Below are positions 46,701-53,738 of a DNA stretch of 64,000 nucleotides, one piece after another; positions within the stretch are counted from its first letter, which is position 1; every line of letters starts with the position of its first letter. The notes under the pieces are model-generated. The model saw only the letters and a program-made list of their open reading frames with translations, did no database searches and had not been told where the DNA came from. The position numbers and the translations under genes were made by a program. This stretch comes from an uncultured Candidatus Cenarchaeum sp. (GTDB lineage Archaea > Thermoproteota > Nitrososphaeria > Nitrososphaerales > Nitrosopumilaceae): the NCBI GenBank assembly GCA_958295735.1, contig OY282369.1, positions 62,001 to 126,000 on the forward strand, written 5' to 3'.

Positions 46701-47683
46701 GATCCGAACGCGAAGGCGAAGGTGCCGTTGGAGTGGAACACCTGGACTCGGTGGTTGTCGCGGTCGGCCACCGCGATGCGGCCGCCCGACGGGGAGTAGG
46801 CGACGGACCAGGGCTCGTCCAGTTCGCCGTCGAGGGATCCCGGCCGCCCCACCGCGCGGTCAAAGTCGCCGTGCACGCCGAAGATCTGGATGCGGTCCCT
46901 GCCGGCGGCGGCCAGCGCGACGCTGCCGCCCGACGGGGAGTAGGCGACGTGCCGCGGCGTGCCGTACGTGTCGTCGCCGCACGGCGCATCGCCGGCGCGG
47001 CACCACGACCCGAGGCTGCCGGCGAACGCGCCGTCGGGGAGGAAGAACTTGACGCTGTCGTTGCCGTGGTGCGACACGGCGATCCGGTCGCCCGACGGGG
47101 AGTAGGCGACGGAGTACGGAAGCGGGAGCGCGCCGCCGCCGCCCGCTCCCCCCGATCCGAACGCGAATGCGAAGGTGCCGTTCGGGTGGAACACCTGGAT
47201 GCGGTGGTTGCGGTTGTCGGCCACGGCCACGTGGTCGCCCGACGGGGAGTAGGCGACGGCCACGGGATACGTGAACTCCCCGTCGCCCGCTCCCCCCGAT
47301 CCGAACGCGAATGCGAAGGTGCCGTTCGGGTGGAACACCTGGATGCGGTGGTTGTTGCGGTCGGCCACGGCCACGTGCTCGCCCGACGGGGAGTAGGCGA
47401 CGGCCACGGGATTCGCGAACTCCCCGTCGCCCGCTCCCCCCGATCCGAACGCGAATGCGAAGGTGCCGTTCGGGTGGAACACCTGGATGCGGTGGTTCAG
47501 GCTGTCGGCCACGGCCAGCGCGCCCGGCAGGCCGTGCTGGCGGTAGGCGGCGGGGACGTCAGGCGCGCTGCTGCCCCCCGCCGCCGCGGGATCGGCCTGG
47601 ATGGCGCCGGCCTCGACGCCGAGGAATGCGGCCGAGGCCGCGGCGGCAGCGGCAACAAGAACCAGCGCCGGAACGTGCAACAC
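43796..47683 (-). CDS. secreted NHL-repeat protein with His/Asp-rich loop
   Basis: 1295 residues from GTG 47683, 25 nt downstream of CTTAATAA. Signal peptide: hydrophobic core LVLVAAAAAASAAFLGV, then AGAIQA. The rest is about two dozen NHL-type blades of ~46 residues (GAGDGEF..P..VAYSPSGG.IAVADSGNDRVQVFHPNGTFAFAFGS), enough for several beta-propellers. Four blades at 45900-46500 are nearly identical. One blade near residues 1110-1160 carries a loop of H-D, H-E-H-D, H-M-H-D and H-D-H-K-H-D clusters that looks like a metal site. No anchor visible. The protein differs from the giant gene's propellers in the SPSGG blade type. It ends in TAA. Confidence 0.85.
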   Translation of the reverse strand: MLHVPALVLVAAAAAASAAFLGVEAGAIQADPAAAGGSSAPDVPAAYRQHGLPGALAVADSLNHRIQVFHPNGTFAFAFGSGGAGDGEFANPVAVAYSPSGEHVAVADRNNHRIQVFHPNGTFAFAFGSGGAGDGEFTYPVAVAYSPSGDHVAVADNRNHRIQVFHPNGTFAFAFGSGGAGGGGALPLPYSVAYSPSGDRIAVSHHGNDSVKFFLPDGAFAGSLGSWCRAGDAPCGDDTYGTPRHVAYSPSGGSVALAAAGRDRIQIFGVHGDFDRAVGRPGSLDGELDEPWSVAYSPSGGRIAVADRDNHRVQVFHSNGTFAFAFGSEGSSRGGGAAQFRYPTSVAFAPQTPPAAPPPDAVAVADTFNHRVQVFRPDGTFAGKFGSHGAGDGEFDDPRSVAYSPSGGTIAVADSGNDRVQLFRPDGTFAGSFGSRGAGDGQFDDPRSVAYSPSGGTIAVADSGNDRVQLFLPDGTFAGSFGSRGAGDGQFDDPRSVAYSPSGGTIAVADSGNDRVQLFLPDGTFAGSFGSRGAGDGQFDDPRSVAYSPSGGTIAVADSGNDRVQLFLPDGAFAGSFGSRGAGDGQFSSPAAVAFSSDGRIAVPDRGGRVQLFLPDGAFAGKFGSRGAGDGHLDGPRSASFVPPPPPQLHGALATVDAGSGLVRVFDPDGALARGFGSGGAGDGQFDKPRSVAYSPSGGRIAVADSGNDRVQVFRPNGTLDFAFGSRGAGDGQFDDPRSAAYSPFGGRIAVADRSNDRVQVFHAANGTLDFAFGSRGAGAGEFKNPMSAAYSPDGGRIAVADRGNDRVQVFHAANGTLDFAFGSRGAGAGEFENPMSAAYSPDGGRIAVADRGNHRVQVFHAANGTLDFAFGSRGAGAGEFKNPASVAYSPDGGRIAVADRGNGRVQVFAADGEFAGALWLPADGVAYPPPPKSGMIAAAAGGGIRVFHADGAFAHDFGHGEPGFEHWMYPWSRSASFATTPVSVAYSPDGARIAAGESNDFFHGVRVFYPDGAFDFAFDVLGSDPRGFSGRPIPVAYSPDGARIAAGDYYNHKIKVFHAANGTLDFAIGSGGNLSAGVSSFANPYSVDYSPNGTHIAVGAWTGCPLIPTVHDHEHDVYSYVHMHDYYRHYTDNHDHVNDTASHDHKHDTASHDYDYGGHGIQAGACQHLLLFHAANGTFAGSFEVPFVNGTMRGRVPSSVDYSPGGDRIALADYYNDRISMFHSSGAPDFHFNVGGISGAYDDFMSAAYSPDGGSIAVAGGGDDRVRVFHAANGTLDFAFGSGGARALAYSPPR

Positions 47684-47704
47684 GGCGGCGGGGAAGATGG
47701 CGGG

Positions 47705-47712
47705 TTATTAAG
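47705..47712 (-). promoter_or_regulatory. TATA box of the NHL gene
   Basis: CTTAATAA on the minus strand, 25 nt from GTG 47683. Confidence 0.6.
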
Positions 47713-48289
47713 CGCGCCGCAGGCCGGGCGCGCCTGCGTTGCGCGAAAATCGCGTCGCCTGTTCGCCCGCGTCCTCCCTTGTCCGGCGCGGGCCGTTTTT
47801 CTCGATCGCCTTCTCGCCCTTCCTGGCGGGGAATGCGCCGGGCGGGGCCTCCGCCCGCCGCGGACCGCGGCGAATTCCGGAGGGCCCCGGCGGGGCGCAT
47901 ACGAAGCGCCGGCCCGGCGCGGGCGGGGCGGCCGCCGACTCCCGCGGCGGCCGCGGCCGCCGGCGGCAGGGCCCGGCAGCCGCGGCCGCCGCGGCGCCTC
48001 CCGCGTCCGGCATCGCGGCGGCGGGGGAGGGGGGGCGTGCCCGCGCCAAAAAAAAAACGAATTCGGCCCGGATCTCCCGGCCCGCGGGCCGGCCGGGGCG
48101 GTCGTGGGACGCGGCGGCGGGGGGAGGGGCGGGTGGCGGCGGGGCCCGCAGGATGAGAGTTGCGGAAAGCCGTATCCCCGCAACGCTATGCGGGGGGAGG
48201 GGCGGGTGGCGGCGGGGCCCGCAGGGCCCGCGCCCAAAACCTGCGCCCGGGGAGTGCCGGATCGGCGCCCCGCCGCGGCACGCCGCCGC
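47713..48289. other. gene-free stretch with dispersed repeat
   Basis: About 47745-47935 is the inverted partner of 9655-9850. Further on, GCGGGGGGAGGGGCGGGTGG occurs twice (about 48118 and 48190). No gene seen up to the stop of HEPN-TPR copy 3. Confidence 0.5.
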
Positions 48290-49774
48290 CTATCCGAGCC
48301 GCTCCAGTTCCGCGAGCGACACTTCTTTCCTGGCTAGCGCGTACGGGTCGCCCGGAACGGCGCCCAGCCGCTCGTCGTAGTGTATGATCGCCTCCTCGTG
48401 CCGCCCCAGCTCCGCGAGCGATTCTCCTTTCTTGGCATGCGCGCGGGAGTAGCCCGGATCCAGGGCCAGGGCCCGGTCGTAGCACCCCATCGCCTCCCCG
48501 TGCCGCCCCAGTCCAGCAAGCGACGTCCCTTTCATGACATGCGCGCGGGAGTAGCCCGGATCCAGGGCCAGGGCCCGGTCGCAACACTCCACCGCCTCTT
48601 CGAATCGTTTCAGTTTCGCGAGCGACTCTACATTTCTGGCGAGCGCGTACGGGTCGCCCGGAACGGCGCCCAGCCGCCTGCCGTAGTGCACGACCGCCTC
48701 CTCGTGCCGCCCCAGCCCCGCGAGCGATTCTCCTTTCTTGGCATGCGCGTAGGAGTCGCCGGGATCCAGGGCCAGGGCCCGGTCGTAGCACTCCACCGCC
48801 TCCCCGTGCCGCCCCAGCTCCGCGAGCGATATTCCCTTCCTGGCGAGCGCGTACGGGTAGTCCGGATTCCGGGCCAGGGCCCGGTCGCAGCACTCTGCCG
48901 CCTCCCCGAATCGTTTCAGTTTCGCGAGCGACTCCCCCTTCCTGGCCAGCGCGTACGGGTAGTCCGGATTCCGGGCCAGGGCCCGGTCGTAGCACTCCAC
49001 CGCCTCCCCGTGCCGCCCCAGCTCCGCGAGCGACTCCCCCTTTCTGGCCAGCGCGGTGTCGTCCGGATCCGGGGCCCGGTCGTAGCACTCCACCGCCTCC
49101 CCGTGCCGCCCCAGCTCCGCGAGCGACTCCCCCTTTCTGGCCAGCGCGTACGGTTCGTCCCTCCGCGCGGCGAGCGACTTGTCGTAATACGCGATCGCCT
49201 CCGTGTACTCGCGCGATTGAAACAGGCCGTTCCCCACGTGCGTGTAGAAATGGCGGCTGCTGGAGGGGATCTCGAGCATGATGCAATTCATGAACGCGAA
49301 TACGACCCCGAAGCACCGGTTGATCTCGATCGGCGGCAGTTCCACGTGCGTGTGGACCGTCTCGTGCCTGTGGTTGAACAGGGTCTTGAGCGCTTCCCGG
49401 CGCGGCTCGCTCAGGCAGCGGTCGAACGCGCCCGGCTCGCCGATCTCGTTCAGGATGTTTTTTATGGAGTCGACGCTCTGGAAATTCAGGGAAAAAGCGA
49501 TGCGCCGCTCCAGCGTGGCCCCGTTGCGCCGTTCGGGACCAGGCAGTTCGCCGTCCACGAGTTCGTCGGGGGACACCTTTCCCGTCTTGAGTTGCGTCTC
49601 GACGACGTGCCTCAGGAACTGCTCGAGCACCGTGACCATCTTTACGTCGCAGCAGTACCTCGTCTTGTAGTCGGTCTGCTTCAGCTCCGACATGATCCAG
49701 CCAAGTCCCGCGAATATCGAGTCGATGTCCTGCCTGCGCGCCGCCTCGGTGATGCGCCTGAATTTTATCTTCAT
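48290..49774 (-). CDS. HEPN-TPR protein, cassette copy 3
   Basis: 494 residues, intact, ATG 49774, TAG stop. N-terminal HEPN-like domain about 55% alike to copy 1 by eye, with LVTVLEQFLRH-type helix (MVTVLEQFLRH) and R136-H-E-T-V-H141. About nine TPRs follow, several alternating between a LGRHGEAVECYDRALA and a LKRFEEAVECCDRALA type, so the array is not a simple amplification. It is 239 bp downstream of the small gene at 50014-50166. TATA box and palindrome as in copy 1. Confidence 0.8.
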   Translation of the reverse strand: MKIKFRRITEAARRQDIDSIFAGLGWIMSELKQTDYKTRYCCDVKMVTVLEQFLRHVVETQLKTGKVSPDELVDGELPGPERRNGATLERRIAFSLNFQSVDSIKNILNEIGEPGAFDRCLSEPRREALKTLFNHRHETVHTHVELPPIEINRCFGVVFAFMNCIMLEIPSSSRHFYTHVGNGLFQSREYTEAIAYYDKSLAARRDEPYALARKGESLAELGRHGEAVECYDRAPDPDDTALARKGESLAELGRHGEAVECYDRALARNPDYPYALARKGESLAKLKRFGEAAECCDRALARNPDYPYALARKGISLAELGRHGEAVECYDRALALDPGDSYAHAKKGESLAGLGRHEEAVVHYGRRLGAVPGDPYALARNVESLAKLKRFEEAVECCDRALALDPGYSRAHVMKGTSLAGLGRHGEAMGCYDRALALDPGYSRAHAKKGESLAELGRHEEAIIHYDERLGAVPGDPYALARKEVSLAELERLG

Positions 49775-49778
49775 GCCT

Positions 49779-49803
49779 GCCGTACGGCCCGTTGCTATTT
49801 ATT
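49779..49803 (-). promoter_or_regulatory. TATA box and palindrome of HEPN-TPR copy 3
   Basis: AATAAATA (49803-49796), then GCCGTACGGC (49788-49779), then ATG 49774. The coding sequence of this copy has diverged, but the palindrome is perfect. Confidence 0.65.
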
Positions 49804-49840
49804 TGTTTTCAGCAGGCATCAGCGCGGGGCTGGCGGCCCC

Positions 49841-49914
49841 CGCCCCGCGGGCGCGGATCCGGTTCGGCAGCGTCCAGCGCCCCGCGGGCGCGGATCCGGT
49901 TCGGCAGCGTCCAG
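49841..49914. repeat. 37-bp direct repeat, two units plus a partial third
   Basis: Unit begins CGCCCCGCGGGCGCGGATCC and ends GTCCAG. Related GC-rich blocks occur at about 51395-51470 and 61955-62140, always on the 3' side of a small cassette gene. Confidence 0.8.
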
Positions 49915-50013
49915 CGCCCCGCGGGCGCGCGGCCCCGCGCCGGAACCGCCGGGAGGAAACGGCGGGCCGGCGAACCGGATTCCGCCGCAAGCTGTTGGAA
50001 AAGTGGGGGAAGG

Positions 50014-50166
50014 CTAGTCGTCGTCCTCGACCAGCACGAATTCCATGGTCCTGGCATGCCTGCGGCGGGAGTCGCGGCCGCTATCCCACTCTTTTTTTTC
50101 GTCCTTCTCGTCCATCTCTTTGGAATACTCCTCCATGTATTTGGCTGATTCTGCTTCCCAATCCAT
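50014..50166 (-). CDS. small acidic-tailed cassette protein, copy 4
   Basis: 50 residues, ATG 50166, 25 nt from TATA box AATAAATA. Sequence type: M-D-W-E-A-E-S-A-K-Y, a Glu/Lys-rich helix (YMEEYSKEMDEKDEKKEW), RDSRRRHART, and the tail MEFVLVEDDD. No tandem repeats. It belongs to the same family by promoter, by HAR-T-x-E and by tail. It is the upstream partner of HEPN-TPR copy 3. Too short for most automatic gene calls. Confidence 0.65.
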   Translation of the reverse strand: MDWEAESAKYMEEYSKEMDEKDEKKEWDSGRDSRRRHARTMEFVLVEDDD

Positions 50167-50187
50167 GCGTGGCGTAGATCTTGCCCG

Positions 50188-50195
50188 TATTTATT
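50188..50195 (-). promoter_or_regulatory. TATA box of small gene copy 4
   Basis: AATAAATA followed by the conserved CGGGCAAGATCTACGCCACG up to the ATG. Confidence 0.6.
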
Positions 50196-50216
50196 TTTTG
50201 GCATTTGGGATCACAC

Positions 50217-51368
50217 TGCGATCCCGAAATCGTTTCGCAGCCTAGCTAGCAAGATACTACTCCCCCGCGTGCTCGTCTTTGACTGTTTGCCCCCTTTCGG
50301 GCATCTTCCGCGCGAGCGCCCTGGCGGGCGCCCCCGGCGCGCCCTGGTCCGGGGAGCCGCGGGGCCCGCCGCGGTTGTACCACTGGACGAACTCGCCCAT
50401 CCCGCTGAACCGCTCGATCTTCCCCCGGATCTCGCCGTGGAACCTCTCCAGCTTGCCGTTGGTCTGGGGATGCCCCACCCCCGCCAGGATGTGCCTTATG
50501 CCCAGCCCGGCGAGCCTCCTCCCGGACTCCGCCCCGCCGCGCTTCCCGGCCTCCGCCTCGGCGCAGGACCGGGACCCGTGGTCGGCCATCATACAGGCGG
50601 GCCTGCCGTGCTCGGCCACGGCCTTCTAGAGCACCTCCAGGGCGTGCTTCCCCGCGGCCTCGTCGAACGCGCCGCAGCCCGCGATGAACCGCGAGGCGTC
50701 GTCCCGGTGCGCCACGAACCGCCTCCCGTCGGGGAGCAGCTTGTGGTCGGCGTGCCGCGGGGAGTTGGAGAGCGTCCTCCCGTGCCTGATCCGCTCGCGC
50801 CTCCCGCTCTTCTCCGGGCGCTCCGCCGCCATCCCCTCCTCCTTCGGCACGCGGCGTATGGTGTTGCGCGGCACGCGGATCCTCGCCGTGACCGCCACGA
50901 TCCGCCCCGGCCCGGACGCGCCCGTCCTGCACTGGAGGAGCGCCCCTCCGCAGGGATCTTGGCGCGGTCCTGGATCTCCTTCCTCGGCCCGCCCCGTACG
51001 CCCGGCGCGGGCGCCTCCCCCGTCCCGCGGTACCGGGCGCATATACGCCGCGCGCGGCGCGGCGAGGCCCCCGCCCGTGCCGCGATCCCGGCGCTCCGGG
51101 CCCCCTTCATCTCGCCCGCCACCCGCTTCACCCCGGCGGGATCCAGCTTCGCCACCACTGCGTGCCTCTTTCGCCGAGTTCGTACGCGGCGTTTTCGACA
51201 TGGGGAGCGCCCGGACCCCCCACGCACCTTCATTTCCGATCCGGCCGCGCGGCGGGCCAGCCCGCCGGCCGGGATGCGAGACGGTTTCGGAACCGCCCCG
51301 CCGTCCCCTCCCCCGCGAACCCCCCGTTCCAGTCGTGGATCGGCACGCGGAACGATTTCGGGATTGTG
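50217..51368 (-). mobile_element. IS481-family element, copy B
   Basis: Ends TGCGATCCCGAAATCGTTTC (50217) and CGATTTCGGGATTGTGCG (to about 51370), an imperfect inverted repeat of about 22 bp. Contains one broken transposase gene. It lies directly upstream of small gene copy 4. Confidence 0.65.
50257..51170 (-). pseudogene. IS481 transposase, frameshifted and amber-interrupted
   Basis: The N-terminal helix-turn-helix (ARRICARYRGTGEAPAPG) is in one frame and, after a one-base loss near 50945, the rest is in another. LPDGRRFVAHRDDASRFIAG (first Asp) leads to an in-frame TAG at 50626-50628; the same frame continues with MMADHGSRSC (second Asp) and the hallmark HPQTNGKLERFHGEIR (Glu), then FVQWYNRGGPRGS. 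The same amber is present in copy C. Two lesions make it a pseudogene. Confidence 0.75.
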
Positions 51369-51532
51369 CGAATGGCGTGCGCGGGGCCGGCGGCCCCCGC
51401 CCCGCGGGCGCGAGTACAGATCGGCGGCGTCCCCGCGCCCGCGGCCGGCGGGCGCGCGGCCCCGCGCCGGAACCGCCGGGAGGAGACGGCGGGCCGGCGA
51501 ACCGGATTCTGCCGCAAGCGGTTGGAAAAGGG

Positions 51533-51729
51533 GTACACGCCTCCCCCCCCCCCCCAACCCGCCGCGCCGGTTCCTTGCGCGCCGCCACCGTCTCTAATTC
51601 CTCCATGCCGCGGCACAAATCCGTCATACCAGTACCAACCAACCAAGGAATTCCGCCGTTCGGCTAGGATTGCGCGACGTGCAGGCCAGCCAAGGCGTCC
51701 CCAAGGTGCGGCGGGAGGTAAGTGTGTGC
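51533..51729. mobile_element. 197-bp MITE derived from IS66, with 8-bp target duplication
   Basis: Left end GTACACGCCTCCCCCC and right end GGGAGGTAAGTGTGTGC match the ends of the IS66 element at 53739-55871. Flanking GAAAAGGG at 51525-51532 and 51730-51737 is a perfect 8-bp target duplication. Its inner part (51600-51720) is a shrunken copy of the transposase 5' region. It is inserted in the conserved 3' flank of small gene copy 5. Confidence 0.8.
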
Positions 51730-51745
51730 GAAAAGGGGGAGGCGG

Positions 51746-51895
51746 CTAGTCGTCGTCCTCGACCAGCACGAATTCCATGGTCCTGGCATGCCTGCGGCGG
51801 GAGTCGCGGCCGCTATCCCACTCTATCTTTCCGTCCGCCAGCATCTCATCGATGTACTCCCCCAGGTATTTGGCTGATTCTGCTTCCCGATCCAT
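51746..51895 (-). CDS. small acidic-tailed cassette protein, copy 5
   Basis: 49 residues, ATG 51895; TATA box ATTAAATG at 51917-51924. MDREAESAKY, LGEYIDEMLADGKIEW, RDSRRRHART, MEFVLVEDDD. Ends and promoter nearly identical to copy 4 while the middle 15 residues are quite different, a pattern that suggests the middle part is the variable, specific part. No HEPN-TPR gene follows directly; MITE, IS481 copy B and small gene copy 4 come next. Confidence 0.6.
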   Translation of the reverse strand: MDREAESAKYLGEYIDEMLADGKIEWDSGRDSRRRHARTMEFVLVEDDD

Positions 51896-51947
51896 GCGTG
51901 GCGTAGATCTTGCCCGCATTTAATTTTTGGCATTTGGGATCCCACAT

Positions 51948-53106
51948 GCGCGATCCCGAAATCGTTTCGCAGCCTAGCCGGCAAGATACGCCACCCCGGC
52001 GTGCTCGCCTTGGCCGCTTGCCCCCTTTCGGGCATCTTCCGCGCGAGCGCCACGGCTGGCGCCCCCGGCGCGCCCTGGTCCGGGGAGCCGCGGGGCCCGC
52101 CGCGGTCGCGCCGCCGGACGAACTCGCCCATCCCGCCGAACCGCTCGATCTTCCCCCGGATCCCGCCGCGGAGCCCCGCCAGCCTGCCGTCGGTCCGGGG
52201 ATGCCCCGCCCCCGCCGGGATCCGCCTCGCGCCCAGCCCGGCGAACCTCCTCCCGGACTCCGTCCTGCCGCGCTTCCCGGCCTCGGACTCGCTGGCGCAG
52301 GACCGGGACCCGTGGTCGGCCATCACAAAGGTGGGCCTGCCGTGCTCGGCCACGGCCTTCTAGAGCACCTCCAGGGCGTGCTTCCCCGCGGCCTCGTCGA
52401 ACGCGCCGCAGCCCGCGATGAACAGTGAGGCGTCGTCCCGGTGCGCCACGAACCGCCTCCCGTCGGGGAGCCGCCCGCAGCCGGCGTGCCGCGTGGAGTT
52501 GGAGAGCGTCCCCCCGTGCTTGATCCGCTCGCGCCTCCTGCTCTTCTCCGGGCGCTCCGCCGCCATCCCCTTCTCCTTCGGCACGCGGTGGATGGTGTTG
52601 TGGGGTATGCAGATCCTCGCCGTGACCGCCATGATCCGCTCTAGCCGGGACGCGCCCGTCCTGCACTGGAGGAACGCCTTCTCCGCCGAGATCTTGACGT
52701 GGTCCTGGATCTCCTTCCTCGGCCTGCCCTGTACGCCCAGCGCGGGCACCTCCCCCGTCCTGCGGTACCGGGCGCAGATCCGCCGCGCGCGGCGCGGCGA
52801 GACCTCCATCCGGGCCGCGATCTCGGCGCTCCGGACCCCCTTCTTCATCTCGTCCACTATCCACTTCACCTTGACGGGATCCAGTTTCGCCGTCACTACG
52901 TACCTCCTTCGCCGCGTCACTACGTAACGTTTTCGCCACGGGGAGCGCTCGGGCCCCCCGCACACCTTCATTTCCGCTCCGGCCGCGCGGCGGGCCAGCC
53001 CGCCGGCCGGGATGCGAGACGGTTTCGGAACCGCCCCGCCGGCCCCTCCCCCGCGAACCCCCCGTTCCAGGCGTGGATCGGCATGCGAAATGATTTCGGG
53101 ATTGTA
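51948..53106 (-). mobile_element. IS481-family element, copy C
   Basis: Ends GCGCGATCCCGAAATCGTTT and TGCGAAATGATTTCGGGATT (to about 53106). Similar to copy B but less decayed in its N-terminal half. It lies just upstream of small gene copy 5. Confidence 0.65.
51974..52896 (-). pseudogene. IS481 transposase interrupted by the same amber codon
   Basis: GTG 52896 with a Shine-Dalgarno GGAGGT five bases ahead. VTAKLDPVKVKWIVDEMKKG, a helix-turn-helix (AARMEVSPRRARRICARYRR), then RRFVAHRDDASLFIAG and an in-frame TAG at 52360-52362; after it FVMADHGSRSC in the same frame. The third catalytic block has decayed (GHPRTDGRLAGLRG against GHPQTNGKLERFHG in copy B), so the Glu is lost, and the frame runs past its normal stop. 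Confidence 0.75.
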
Positions 53107-53118
53107 CAAATCGGCAAC

Positions 53119-53205
53119 GGCAGACTCGCGTCCGCCGCGATCCAGGCGCGAGATCGGGGGGCGGTTCGCCGTTGCTAGGCGTGGTTTCGGTTTGGACGAG
53201 TCCAC
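53119..53205. mobile_element. MITE copy 6
   Basis: Core GCGATCCAGGCGCGAGATCG and GTTGCTAGGCGTGGTTTCGG; ends CAGACTCGCGTCC and GGACGAGTCCAC, each with small losses. Confidence 0.65.
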
Positions 53206-53280
53206 GCCGGCAGCACTGGAAGGAAATGGCGGGTTGGCGGACCGGATTCCGCCACAAACAATCGGGGGAGGGGGAGGCGG

Positions 53281-53631
53281 CTAGTCGTCCTCAACCAGTA
53301 CGAATTCCCAAGTATCGGCATATTCCTGGCGGGACTTACGGGCATAGTCCCACATCTCATCTTTGTCATCCAAGATCGACCTCCTGTCCTTCCGGTTCAT
53401 CTCTTTGATGTACTGCTCCCTGCACTCCCGCCTCATCTCTTCCATGCACTGCTCCCGGTACTCCCGGTACATCTCTTCAACGCACTGCTCCCGGTACTCC
53501 CGGTACATCTCCTCAGCGCACTGCTCCCTGGACTCCCGCCTCACCTCTTCGATGCGCTGCGCCCCGCCCTCACGGTCCACCCCTTCGATGCGCTGCGGCC
53601 CATACTTGGATGATCCTGTTGCCCGTTCCAT
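53281..53631 (-). CDS. small acidic-tailed cassette protein, copy 6 (coiled-coil repeats)
   Basis: 116 residues from ATG 53631, 25 nt from the TATA box at 53653-53660. Residues 33-80 are four 12-residue units (EYREQCVEEMYR type, each but one with a Cys), then KDRRSILDDKDEMWDYARKS and the tail TWEFVLVEDD. The repeat is unrelated in sequence to ATEQ but sits at the same place, so different members have amplified different segments. Four 12-bp repeats lie upstream of the promoter. Confidence 0.65.
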   Translation of the reverse strand: MERATGSSKYGPQRIEGVDREGGAQRIEEVRRESREQCAEEMYREYREQCVEEMYREYREQCMEEMRRECREQYIKEMNRKDRRSILDDKDEMWDYARKSRQEYADTWEFVLVEDD

Positions 53632-53671
53632 GCGCGGTGTAGATCTTGCCCGCATTTAATTTTTGGTGTTT

Positions 53672-53719
53672 GGGTAGTCTATCGGGTAGTCTATCGGGTA
53701 GTCTATCGGGTAGTCTATC
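53672..53719. repeat. four 12-bp direct repeats upstream of small gene copy 6
   Basis: GGGTAGTCTATC four times in perfect tandem, beginning about 12 bp upstream of the TATA box; possible regulator-binding array. Confidence 0.85.
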
Positions 53720-53738
53720 CCACAATCACGCCTGAACC

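Noticed and set aside
47739-48250. Overlapping Ala/Gly/Arg-rich frames as a gene between the NHL gene and HEPN-TPR copy 3
   Set aside because: No promoter, no coherent domain, and equal-length frames on both strands.
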